Assembly: GCA_030280995.1 (NCBI GenBank)
Contig: JASXTE010000002.1
Location: forward strand, 36,453,183-36,517,182
Length of the DNA stretch: 64,000 bases
Direction: 5' to 3'
Source of the DNA: Hemileia vastatrix
Lineage: Eukaryota; Basidiomycota; Pucciniomycetes; Pucciniales; Zaghouaniaceae
Shown: piece by piece, positions 1 to 11,082 of the stretch
Layout: every line of letters starts with the position of its first letter
How positions within the stretch are numbered: position 1 is the first letter of the stretch
Position numbers and translations under genes: made by a program
Notes under the pieces: generated by a model
Seen by the model: only the letters and a program-made list of their open reading frames with translations
Database searches by the model: none
Told to the model about the DNA's origin: nothing

Positions 1-353
1 ACATTTCTAGCTAAAAAGATGGTTGGTAACAATGCTGTTGAGGTTATTCTATATGCACCATATGATAGAAAAAATCCAGTATTTCCTATTTCTCTTATAA
101 AACCATACCATTCTAATGATACTGTGCTATTTCCAAGAAGATCAGGAAAGCATAAACAGAAACCTGAAGGTATAGTTGAAAGGCACATATTGAAAAGATA
201 CTTAAAAAGAGACACCTTACAAAAGAAAAGGGAGTTGAGTATCTATTAAGGTTTAAAAATAAATCAAGTGAATATGACCAGTGTATTCCAGAAAATGAAA
301 TCTTTGATCTTAAAAATCTCTTGAAAAAATTTAAATCCAAAAAATACTGTTAA
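1..353 (+). pseudogene. Ty3/gypsy element A: 3' end of pol with chromodomain-like tail
   Basis: Reading begins inside pol. Positions 19-249 encode the post-integrase segment typical of fungal chromoviruses (FPISLIKPYH, then a VERHILKRYLKR stretch that resembles the start of a chromodomain). A one-base frame change near 215-230 moves the rest into another frame, where GVEYLLRFKNKSSEYDQ and a Leu/Lys tail run to a stop at 351-353. That second part resembles the chromodomain core (YLVRFK...). The reading frame is therefore broken once in the visible part. The element's remaining body lies left of the window. Its own 3' LTR follows at 460. The family is clear; the lineage within chromoviruses is inferred. 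Confidence 0.7.
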
Positions 354-459
354 AATTAAGTATATGTATCATAGAAAATTTAAAAATTGTTTTTCTATTC
401 ACTCTTTACTTATTAATTAAAATGTCTTAACATTTTTTTATTTTTTTTGGGTGAGGGAG
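354..459 (+). other. Spacer between element A pol and 3' LTR, with polypurine tract
   Basis: Short AT-rich untranslated stretch. The last bases before the LTR (448-459, GGGTGAGGGAG) are purine-rich apart from one T and directly abut the LTR start TGTCA, so they are the likely plus-strand priming tract. Confidence 0.5.
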
Positions 460-1635
460 TGTCATCCTAGGTATCCACAGGACTGAGTAATTCTTATGTT
501 TGAAATAAGATAACCTTACTTATATTAAGCTTATAGCTTAAAAATATAGTTAAAATACTTATATATATGGTTATAATACATATATATATAATTATTACAC
601 TATTATATGACTTATAGTAGTTTAAATAGCTTATCCATAGCCTAATAGTTTTTTAAGGTGTTAATGGAGACATATTATACTTATCTTAAGTGATATTAAG
701 TAATTATAGACATACATAAGCTTATATGTATACATAAACCTCATATTAAGTGAAATATGTAGCTATATTATGTATATTTAGGTCTATGAGTGGGTTTTAA
801 CCTCTTAATAGACTAAAACCTTTATTTTTCTGCTTATTTTAGGTCATATTGACGTATTCAGTGGACTCACATTGCATACAAAAGCATATACACCTTTTTC
901 AGGTGCATATATCCAGTTTGGACAACTTAATCTGCTTCCTTGGATGGATTTTCACAGATTTATGGGTTGGGATATCATTACTGGGTTAATATTGATGCTT
1001 GGGGATGTTATTGAGGGCTTGGAAAGTTAATTTGGTTCCTTTATATGCTTTGGGTTTCATTTTATACTCTTTGGATGAGTTATTTTCACCTGTTTCTTTA
1101 TGGTTTCCGCTTTTATCCGTTTATTCTATTTATGATATGGGTTTATGGTATCATTAATTGTGATGGAGGGTCCTTACTTGATGTCTGGGTGTTGAATCTG
1201 CTTGATTGGATGTCATGGGGAGGTTATGGGCCCTCACAGTGCTGTAATTGCTGGGGATAGCAGTGACATCATCTGGATTGAAGGTGTGTGCACTCCAATG
1301 GATTAGTATAAGTAAGGGAGGATTTTACAGGTTATTAGACATCACTTACTTACTACACATTAAAAAAACACTATAAAACAATTATTATGATATATATAAA
1401 TATATTAGAAAGGATTTATTAATTTATATTATCTTTATATAAACTATAACTATATTTTATTGATCTATTTTCCACCACTAGCACGCACACAAATCCGAGT
1501 ATTGTGAGTTTATATTGAGAATAACTATTTTATTAGTCTTCCTCTGAGGTTTAATCACTAAATTATTTATCAATAAGTAGTAGGACCATTAATATTTCAT
1601 ATTATGTTATACTTAGATACTAGCACACACTGACA
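460..1635 (+). repeat. 3' LTR of gypsy element A
   Basis: Begins TGTCA (460-464) and ends TGACA (1631-1635), a perfect short inverted repeat of the kind that bounds gypsy LTRs. It is about 1176 bp long. Immediately after 1635 the sequence matches the interior of a different gypsy copy (compare 1636 onward with about 48033 onward), so the boundary is supported by an inferred empty site. The expected target duplication on the right is CAACC (1636-1640); the left copy is outside the window. No coding capacity is credible inside. Confidence 0.7.
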
Positions 1636-4600
1636 CAACCTGTCTGAAAATGTCCTGCTACAGGAAACTTCTCTGACAGAAGTATTTCAAGCATCTGATC
1701 TTTCTTTAAATGAGCATGTGGATAACCATTCTAGCTCAACTACTTTACTTGAAGAGGATATCAATAGTCTTGAAGTAATTGATTTTCTCTCTCTAAATTC
1801 AGGTCTACCCTTGACAGACTTCTTTGAAGATGAAGAGGATGACAAAATAAATATTGAATCCATTAAAAAAATTCTACCCAAAGTTTACCATGAATTCATA
1901 GACGTTTTTTTCATAATTTAAGGCTGAAAAGCTACCACCTCATTGACCCTAGAATCATCAAATGTATTAATAGGTCCTGTCTATTCTTTGTTGAAGGAGG
2001 AATCTCAAGTTCTTTGATACTTCATTTCAGATAATGTAGCAAAAGGTTTCATTCAAGCCAGTAAATCTCCCACTGGCTCTCCAGTTATTTTTGTTAAGAA
2101 AAAGGATGGAAGTCTTAGGTTATGTGTTGATTATAGAAAACTCAACACAGTGACTATGAAGAATGCTTATCAAGTTCCTCCTATGTCATTACTTCTTACT
2201 TTGTTTAATGGTGCCAACTTCTTTTCTATAATTGATCTCAGAGGTGCTTACAATCTTATATGTGTTTCAGAAGGCCATGAAACTTTAACTGCAATGTGTA
2301 CCAGGTTTTGTAGTTTTGAATATTTAGTAATGCCCTTTGGATTGTGTAATTCACCATCAACTTTTCAAGCTTATTTCAAAGATATCTTCCAAGATATTGC
2401 TCAACAGTTTGTTTTTGTCTATCTAGACAACATTTTAATCTTCTAAAAGACCCTTGAAGAACAAATTCAACAATTCAAAATGGCTCTTATTTGCCTTTGA
2501 GAAAAAGGTCTCTTCACCAATCACACTAATTGTAACTTCCATCTAAAATCAATTGACTTCTTGTATTTTAAATTTTCTGCTGATGTTTTGGTTGTGGATG
2601 ATAAAAAGGCTTAAAAAGTTTTGAAATGGCTTGAGCCAACAACTCTAAAATCCTTAAAGGGGTTTTTAGGTTTTGTAAATTTCTATCAAAGATTTATAAA
2701 AGACTACTCTAAAAGTATTACAAATCTTTCTTATCTTCTTAAAAAAGATACTCCTTTTGTCTTCACAGAAATAGCACAAAAATAATTTGAAGCATTGAAA
2801 AATGTGTTCACTACAGCTCCAATTCCTCTGCATTTTAATCCTACAGCCTTGACAATAGTTGAAACAGATGCTAGCAATTATGCTATTGTAGGGATAATAT
2901 CCCAATTAAATCCTGAAACAAAATTCTTTCATCCTGTTGCATTTAAATCACACAAACTTATCACAGAAGAATTAAATTAATAAATTCATGATAAAGAAAT
3001 ACTATCTATTATTCATTTTCTTTAAAAATGGTGTTCTTTTCTTCTCAGTCTTAATAGTTATTTTCAAATCCTAACTGATCATAATACTTTGAAATACTTC
3101 ATGTCTTCCAAAGTACTAACTAGATGTTAGGCTAGGTGGGCTGAGTTCTTATCTAACTTTTATTTCACTATTACCTACCCCCCAGGAAAAAATTGCATAG
3201 TTCCAGATATTCTAATACATTGGGACAATGTTTACTCTAAGCAGGGGGAGTCATTTGGTGACAAGAATCCTGAAAATGTAAAATCAATTTTCAATTAATA
3301 AATGTTAACAACTCATCAACTTAATTTGATGGCAAAATAATTAATTCAAAGTCCACTATCCAACATTCAAGAAGCTCAGTCAAAAGATGATTATTGTTTG
3401 GTGATTAAAGACAAAATACTCTCAAAGAAATGGGCCAAGAGATTCAGTATAGAGTCAGGTCTGTTAGTCTTTGAAGTTAGAGTAGTCATACCCAACAATG
3501 AGGTTATAAAATTATTTATTTTTAATGTTATACTTGATTCTCCATTAGCTGGTAATTTTGGTGTGGATAAAGCTTACCAGTTAAAAGAAAGGGATTTATT
3601 TTGGCCAGGAATGACCAGGGAAATTAAGGCCTGTATTAAAGCCTGTTATGAGTTTAACAAGAACAAGGTATCTTGACACAGGAATTATGGGCTGCTTTAA
3701 CCACTTCCAACTCCCTCTAAACCATGGGAATGGATTTCAATGGATTTCATTCCTCAATTACCTTCTTCAGATAATTTTGATACTCTATTAGTCACATTTG
3801 ATAGATTCTCTAAAATGTCTATTTTTTTAAATCTAATACTATTGCAACCACAGAAGATTTAGCTAAAATATTTCTAGAATATTTAGTTTCTAAAAATGGC
3901 TTACCTACTGATATTATTTCAGACAGAGGCTCCTGGCTTGTTTCTACTTTCTGGACTCAACTTTGTTGACAATTAAATATTAAAAGGAACCTTTCTACAG
4001 CCTATCACCCTGAAACATAAAGACAAAACAAAAGAATCAGCCAAATCCTTTATAATATCTTTGAATGTATTTCAATTATCAACAAGAAATTGGACCACAT
4101 GGCTACCATTGGCCAAATTTGCTTATAAAAACTTGACACATTCTTTGACAAAACAATCTCCTTTTGAAACAATCTATGGACATCATCATCAATTCAATCC
4201 AACTCATGTAGAAATTAATCATCCTGCTGAAAATTATCTTTGAAAAATTTCACAACCTCAAGACAAACTCCAATCTAACCTTGAGGCAGAAAATCAAAGG
4301 TATAAGGAACAGGCCAACAAACATTGACAATCTGCTCCACTTTTCAAACCAGGTGATAAAGTCTGGATTGAATCTAAAAACATTCAAACAACTTGACCAT
4401 CAAAGAACCTATCTGAAAAGTGCTTGGTTCCATTCAAAATCAATGCTGAAGTCTCTAAAAATGCATTTTAACTCAAGTTACCTTTAAAATGGAAATCAAT
4501 TCATCCTGTTTTTCATGTGTCTCTTCTGGAACTTGCTTGAGAAATATACCTGGGAAAGAACAAACCCCATCCAGAGCTAGTCAAAGTAGAAGATCATCTA

Positions 4601-4790
4601 GAGTGGGAAGTAAGTTAGATTCTTGATTCAAGAAGGCACAATGGGAAGCTTCAATACCCCGTGGAGTGGGAAGACTATCTTGATGATTCAAATAAAACAT
4701 CCTGGGAGCCAGCTGTTAATGTTTCAAACGCTCCTGAACTTTTAAAATCTTTTCATTTAAAATATCCTCAAAACCTAAACCTTAAACTCT
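1636..4790 (+). pseudogene. Ty3/gypsy element B: decayed pol (RT, RNase H, integrase, chromodomain)
   Basis: This is collinear with the younger copy C (48033-51210). Recognisable blocks are: reverse transcriptase at 2090-2445 ([27 protein letters not shown] in place of YLDD), RNase H around 2860-3100 (ETDASNYA), integrase HHCC and core at 3530-4050, and the C-terminal chromodomain at about 4590-4770 (TSWEPA). Many stops and frameshifts interrupt it. Compared with copy C, nearly every CpG, above all TCG, has become TpG or CpA. The 5' part of B (LTR, gag) lies beyond inserted element A, outside the window. It is not functional. Confidence 0.85.
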
Positions 4791-5641
4791 TTTTCTTTCC
4801 TTAAACTTTTTTAAAACATTTTTTCTTCTAAATCAAATTTTAAATTTTCTTATCTTTTTTTCATTTTCATTTTCCTTCTAAAACCCTAAATAATTAAAAC
4901 AACCCATAAATTAAAATCAATATAAATTAAAATTAAAATTAAAAATAATTAAAATCAAAATAAAAGTAAATTAAAATAAAAATTAAAATTAAAATAAAAT
5001 AAAAACTATAATCAATAGAATAAATATAAAACAAATAAATCAAAATAAATTAAATAAAACAAAAACAAGGTTTCATTTTCTCTAAAGTTTATTACACCAA
5101 ATTATGTTTTTATTTCTTTTTCAATTATTTCTTTATGTTTTTCTAAAACTTCAATTCAACCTCCATCCAAAAAATTTTTCTACAACCTCAATTCAACCTA
5201 AAGTTTTTTTATTTTATTTTATTTTATTTTTTATTCTATCTTAAAAATTTCTCAAATCATCAACATATTCAAGAAATAACTCAAAACCACCACTTATTTC
5301 TCAATTATCTTCAACCTGAAATATCTTTACTTTTTTTAAATCATTTCTTTTTCTTCTATAAAATTTTATTTCTAAAATGAGTTTCTTTCTTTTAAAATAC
5401 TCTCTAGAACAAAGTTTTTTTTTCATTTCTCTCTTCCTTTCTATTTGAACTACTAAAACTAAAATAAAACTTCAAAATAAAGTAAACTCAAACAAAATAA
5501 ACTAAAAAACATAAAAATAATTTTTTTTCTCTCTCAATCTCAAATTTATCTTTTCTTTAAATAAATAAATTTTCAATCAAATAAACAACAAAATAAATGT
5601 AACAAAATATTCAAGACAAAAACTATATACAATCTTTATCT
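4791..5641. other. AT-rich spacer of element B, no gene seen
   Basis: Low-complexity A/T sequence with repeated TTAAAATTAAAAT-type words. It corresponds to the spacer 51211-51956 in copy C, between the pol stop and the 3' end of the antisense gene. Nothing coding is apparent. Confidence 0.6.
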
Positions 5642-6676
5642 TTATTTTTCATTTTTCTTTCCTCTATTTTCCCTTGAATCAAATCTTTCATTTTTTTCCA
5701 CTACCTTTTGAATCTTTTTTCTACCCTTTACAAATACCTCTTCTTCTCCTTCTGGCACCACTTCTCCAATGTCCAGAAACTCTTTGGCTACATCATACAA
5801 TGCCACATCATCAATGCCATCAATTTTGTCACATATTTTTTTGAAAAAAGTGGTCCTGCAAGCTTGACCAGGCTTCTTCAAGCATACCTGATCCAATTAA
5901 ATTTCCCCAGTCAAATTGTTTACAACAGGTTCAGGATTTTCAATCCTCAAAGGAACAGCTTCAATTAGCTTCTCAAATTTTGTTTGAGGTTTGATGATGG
6001 GGATGGCTACTGGTTTGAAAGACAATTCATCAATGATTTCTGCCTTCTAAAACAAAGAATCAGTTAGCTACTAAATCAAAAACTTATTAAAATTAAAACA
6101 CTTACTTCAAAATCAGGATCTACTTTGATGAATAAAGTAGGCTTGGTGGCCTCAACTACTTTAACTTCCTCATCATCTTCATCTTTGACAATCAGTTGAA
6201 ATTTTTTTTTGTTGTAGGAACTACCTCAACTACCTGATCTGACCCATCTTTGACAAGGTTGTCAACCTCATCTTCTGGGGCCATTGGCCACTTCCCAATA
6301 TTAAGGGCAGCTACCCAACCCAAAATCTCTTTCATTTCCTCATGATTAAGTGTGTCCTCCATGCCATCCACCATCAATTCATTTTTGACAGGAACTTCCC
6401 CAGATGTCCTTGACAATAGCTTGATCCTTAACAGTTGACCAGAATTTGGTCAAATTAAAATGTCCTTTTGTGACTGAATTCTTTTCCATTGCATCACAAG
6501 CTACCCAAAGTCACCTACAAAACTCACACTTCTTGCAAGGACCCCAAGAAGCCATGCTCTCAATGCAAAACAAGTCCATAGATAAACAAGCTTTGCAAGC
6601 TATCTTGAACTGTTGTGTGGGTATACCGCCATCAGTGTGGGGAGGAGGAGGAGGAGGAGTTGGAGTTGGATCTTGA
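5642..6676 (-). pseudogene. Antisense accessory gene of gypsy element B (decayed copy)
   Basis: This is a minus-strand gene matching the antisense gene of copy C (51957-52949). The N-terminal exon keeps all seven cysteines in register (CKAC, then C, then CKKCEFC, then C) although TGA replaces the Arg codon after CEFC. The intron is also kept: donor GTAAGT and acceptor TTTTAG lie on the minus strand around 6103 and 6046. The C-terminal exon (5642-5896) matches the other copy through DKIDGIDD, VAKEFLDIGE and the Lys/Glu-rich end. Alignment of the start codon region is poor. Function is unknown; see the copy C entry. Confidence 0.6.
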
Positions 6677-6823
6677 TGTTCAGGAATTAAAAAAATATAT
6701 ATTAAAGTATTATTTTTTTAATCTAAAAGACTTTATTAAAAATTTACAAGAAAAAAACAATAGAAATATGGTTAATGAAGAGTTCTCACGCTCAACAGAT
6801 CTTGCGTTTTATACCAGGGCATT

Positions 6824-7592
6824 TGTAATGTGCCACATGACACTTGAAGTAAAAGTCAATCTTTTAAATCCATATGTGAAGTGCAGAAGAAACATCCATA
6901 TAGCAACTTTCTTTTTCCTTTGTGTGTCTCAATTTGACCACACTAGCAACCATGCTATCTAAACCTTAAACCTAAATTAATTAATCATATGCTTATCCTT
7001 TTCAATCTTAAGTGAATGTACAATGTATTAGTGCTATGGTCAATGGTATATTTTCAATGTTGGGTTATTGTGTGTCCCAAGGGTAATTAAAGATCTGTGA
7101 ATAGGAGTAGAAGTATGGGTAAAGGATCTGTGGGTTATATTGGAGGGTCAGTGATAAAGTAAGGGCAGCTTATTAAAGAGGTCAATGTGAGGAGGAGTTA
7201 TCTATATAATGAGGTGGATTTCATTCAACATACCTTAGAATTAAATTATAATATTGTTGTGATAGTAATTGAATTTATATAAAGCTATTATTGTTTCCTA
7301 CCTTTCTTAATAATCAATTTCATTCAATCTTAAATTATCTAAATCTTTCTTTCTTTTTTTTTAAAAAGTTCCAACCCATTGTGAGATTAACCTGAATATT
7401 TACTGTCACTTTAAAATTACATTTTTATTCACCTCAAACTTATCTTAAAAGAAGTATTAATTTATCTTCAACCTATCTTCAAACCACTCCCTCAAAGTAT
7501 TCCTCTGTTCTTTAAAGGAGTCCTCAATCATCTTTCCCAGTCTCACTTACTCAGGAACACCCTTGACCTTGTGTGTAGGCCATCCAGTGACA
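6824..7592 (+). repeat. 3' LTR of gypsy element B
   Basis: Aligns throughout with the LTRs of copy C (for example GTGACACTTGA near the start, GAATTAAATTATA in the middle, AGTGACA at the end) but is CpG-depleted. TSD candidate on the right is ACATA (7593-7597); the left copy is off-window. The self-priming complement AGAATTAAATTATA is retained near 7228. Confidence 0.75.
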
Positions 7593-8800
7593 ACATATAA
7601 CTAAGCAATTCCAAATCATATTCATTAGTGCAGTATATAAAGTCATTTAAATATTATTTTAAAATCCTTAGTTCTATTTTTCTTCCAACTGTAAGCTGTA
7701 TACCATTGATAATAAGTGAGATTAAATGACTGAGACCATTATATTGAATTTTATTTGAATACTTTATTGGAATTGAGTAATTCTATTCATACAGGACCAT
7801 TAAAATCTTCTGTCAGTCAATTGACTTTGTAAAGAAAGGCTCTTTCATTCATTCATTCATTCATTCACTCTCTCTTCCTTATTTTTTTTTCTTTTTTTTC
7901 TTTTTTTTCTAAAGCCATTAGAAAAATAAAAGGTTGACACCTGCTCATAGGTGTCCCCCAAACACATATTGAACTACCATAGTTCAGTCAGGGATAGGAA
8001 CCTGCCAGAAGGTGCCAGATTTTTTTTCTGGTGAGTTGGATTTTAGAATATCTCTGTTAAGACCTAAGAAGGCAGACTACCACTAGGACTAACACTAGTC
8101 TAAGACAGGACTGACTATGCTGGATACAGCAGTGAGACTAACTAAGACTGACTATGTTGGGACTACCAACAGTGAGGGAAGACAGGACTGACTATGCCAA
8201 TTGGCAGTGAGACTAGAGAGTAACTGGATTACTAGATAAGTTGTCTGATGAGGAGTGCTCCACAGCACTGGCCCCATATAACTCCCTTATGCAATATCCA
8301 CTCTTCTGCCTCTTTACAATGCATGGCGCCCATAGCACTCCTCCTCCCCACCTCTCAACCAAATCCTAACACACACACACTCTCTCATTGAGTCTGTCTC
8401 TGTTACTTTACATATATTTCATACAATCTTACCCAGTAATCCAGTAAGGGGTATAAAGGAAATGTGATTAAAATGAGCTAAATAATAAGTATATAAAGAG
8501 GGAATATATCCAGGAAATAATCCAGGGAATTATGCATGTATCAAATGAAAAATCAAATAATAGGGGGGAAGTTAGTAGGGAATTTACATGTGTCAACTAA
8601 AAACAAGCCTCCTTGAGAAATAATAGGGGAAAGGGAAAAGAGAGCAGAGGTATGCCTCTTTTACTGGGTTTTTGAGGAATCAAATCACGACGGATTTTTT
8701 TGACTAGGAAGAAGAATAAGAAGACAAGAAGAAAACCCCAATGTATAAAAGAGGAATGTCCTGGTTGATTGTTGTTGTTACTTAAATGGTTATACGTTTA
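7593..8800. other. Intergenic, with pyrimidine tract and short tandem repeat
   Basis: No gene was found. (ATTC)n and T/C-rich runs lie at 7845-7912. Three imperfect copies of a GACTGACTATG...CAGTGAG unit lie at about 8105-8215. The stretch 7920-8460 looks like an old LTR fragment but has no provable ends. The last 300 bp are the 3' flank of the minus-strand gene at 8801. Confidence 0.5.
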
Positions 8801-10127
8801 TCACTTATACGGATTATGTTGATGAATCTTGGATTCCTGTGATTCTTCAAATATTGGCTCTACATGTGCTGGTATAGTAGCTTTTTGATTGTGACGGATA
8901 TAACTGGCCATGCTCCAGTGATCTTGAAGAAGTCGGCTTCTTATTTCGCATTCCTGTGTCCCTCTGGAGGGTAAAATGATGAAAGCCTTTAAGAGATTGT
9001 CACACATGATTTCCAATCGGTTTTTCATCTCTGCACAGCTCAAAGTCATTTCAGCGGCAATAGTTTTTCCTATACCAGGCATTTCTGCAGGAGGTGGTGT
9101 GCCATCTGTGAAAGGAAGGTGAAGTTATTTACCAGCATTAGTGAATAGGAAGGAATGACTCACCGGTGGCAATAGGTTCCAATTTGAAGAGTTTGGGCAG
9201 ATCCTCAGATAAACAGGCAGTTTGGGTACTAGAGTGACGTGAAGAATTTGGTTGGGAAGCAGCAAGGTTGGTTGGGTCATTTAAAACTGTCGGTTTGATA
9301 TCAGTTTCTTGCGGAGCAGGTTGATTGGGATCGATCACAACGTTAGATTGCACGGACAATTGTGAATCTTCAGCCAAGAGTTTAGGAGATTGGCGTTCGG
9401 GAGACCTGGAGCACTGGTTGCGCCTGCTCCTGAGTGAATGTCTTCTGGGAGATCTGGATCTGGATCGGCCTCTGCCGGTGTAGGATCGATCATGATTATT
9501 GTCTAGTGATCTTCTGTCTCTACTAGAATATGGGTTGACATTTTCGAGAGTTTGTTTTCGCTTGTTTTTAATTTTAGAGTACCTGTTGTTGTTGGGGTCG
9601 TTGTTAGAATTCCGGCATCTTTTGTTGTTGACTGTTATATTTACATGAGTGCGCATGGCTCTAGGAGCAGTTGGTACATCAGTAGCATTTTCCTTATTTT
9701 TACTGTTTTGAGACGATGCGGCTGTTTTGGGTGCGCATGCCTGGAGACGATCCACCAGACAAAGAAGACGTTTAGACTCCTTTTGAGCGCTAGAAGAGAA
9801 AGGCAGGGTTGGAGAAGGAGAGCGGTGGGGGAGTGCTGGAAGGGACCTGGAGATGTTAGATGGAGAAGGAGAGGGGGAGAGGCTGGGTGGAAGAGGATGA
9901 GAGTTATGAGGCCTCTCAAAAGATTGTGGAGCAGGATGAGTGGCCAAAGGAGGAAGACGAGAATGAGAAGGATATCTGATGGACTTTCTTTTCAGCTTGT
10001 CGCAGGAATCGGAGGCACGGTTATAGTGAGTGGCTTTTGGAGGAAGGGTGAAGTCGCAAGTCTTTTTATGTTTAGAGCAGTGCTGGGATGGATATTCATG
10101 TTTGGCGGTGAAGACAGTGACAGCCAT
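8801..10127 (-). CDS. Arg/Ser-rich nuclear-type protein of unknown function (2 exons)
   Basis: Exon 1 is 10127-9164 and exon 2 is 9105-8801. They are joined over a 58-bp intron (GTGAGT...CAG), which keeps frame and gives 422 residues. The N-terminal half is Pro/Ser-rich. The middle has RS-type clusters (GRGRSRSRSPRR), as in splicing or RNA-binding nuclear proteins. The C-terminal exon is a conserved-looking, mostly helical segment (EMKNRLEIMCDNLLKAF) without a family I recognise. An in-frame ATG exists further up at 10274, only 15 bp from the divergent helicase start, and another at 10220. I chose 10127 because it leaves about 160 bp for a shared promoter. Base composition is CpG-containing, unlike the flanking repeats, so this is a host gene. 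The product name is uncertain. Confidence 0.6.
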
Positions 10128-10288
10128 GATGGACGCCTGAAGGAAGGCTGGAGTGAAAAAGACTGAGAAGAATTTGGAAATGCGTTTGGTGGAGGATTTG
10201 GGCGTCTGGGCAGAGCGCATAATGAATATGCATCCACCGCCCCCAGCCCAAACTTTGGACTCCACTTTTTTCACTTTTTTGGGTTTTC
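10128..10288. promoter_or_regulatory. Short bidirectional promoter between the two divergent host genes
   Basis: About 160 bp separate the chosen starts of the Arg/Ser-rich gene (minus) and the DEAD-box helicase (plus). A GC-rich block with ATGAATATGCAT lies inside. Divergent expression from this interval is inferred from layout only. Confidence 0.35.
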
Positions 10289-11040
10289 ATGGCTCACTCA
10301 GATTCTCAGTCTGACGGTGGCCACCCAGATCTCACCCATGCACTCACCAACTCATCCACTCTTCCTGATCCTCAGGCTGTCCATCTGTTGCAATCCTTCC
10401 ATCACAATCATCATCAGGAGGACGTCCAGTTCTTTGCTGTCTCACGCTCAAAAGCTCTCTTCAAGGCTGGAGCTGCTGCCCTCAAACACCTTCCTTCTGC
10501 TGCACGTTGTCCTTCTCGTCTTCTCACTGGTGGTGGTTCTTTCCAGTCTTTTGCTCTTCATCCCGCCTTGCTCAGAACTATCCTCATAAGAGGTTTTACA
10601 ACCCCGACTCCTATTCAACGTGCTGCCCTTCCCCATATCCTTTCTCATCCTCCTCGTGATGTGGTTGGAATGGCAAGAACCGGATCTGGAAAAACTTTGG
10701 CTTACTTGATCCCTCTCATTCAGCTACTTGAAGGTCGCCATTCCATCAAGTTTGGCGCTCGAGCTCTCATTCTTTTGCCCACTCGTGAATTGGCTATTCA
10801 GGTATTGAAAGTTGGAAAAGATTTGGCAAAAGGCTTTGTTCAAAGTGGTGGTACTAAAGTCAATGATCAATCCAGCGGCTCTTCTGCTAAAGGTGAAGGC
10901 TTAAGATGGGGCCTTGTAGTTGGGGGTGATTCTCTTGATGATCAGTTTGGCATGATTGCTAGTAATCCTGATGTGTATGTTGATCCTCTAGCTAACAATG
11001 CCTTCAATTCCTACGTCTTGGATTTGTTTCTTCACTCTTT

Positions 11041-11082
<42 letters not shown>

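Noticed and set aside
6446..6962. Plus-strand ORFs across the antisense Cys-cluster gene and LTR of element B
   Set aside because: They overlap the minus-strand exon that matches copy C with conserved cysteines, and run into the LTR.
9552..10166. 204-codon plus-strand ORF opposite the Arg/Ser-rich gene
   Set aside because: Fully antisense to a spliced host gene, Arg/Trp-rich as expected from reading a Pro/Ser-rich frame backwards, no domain.
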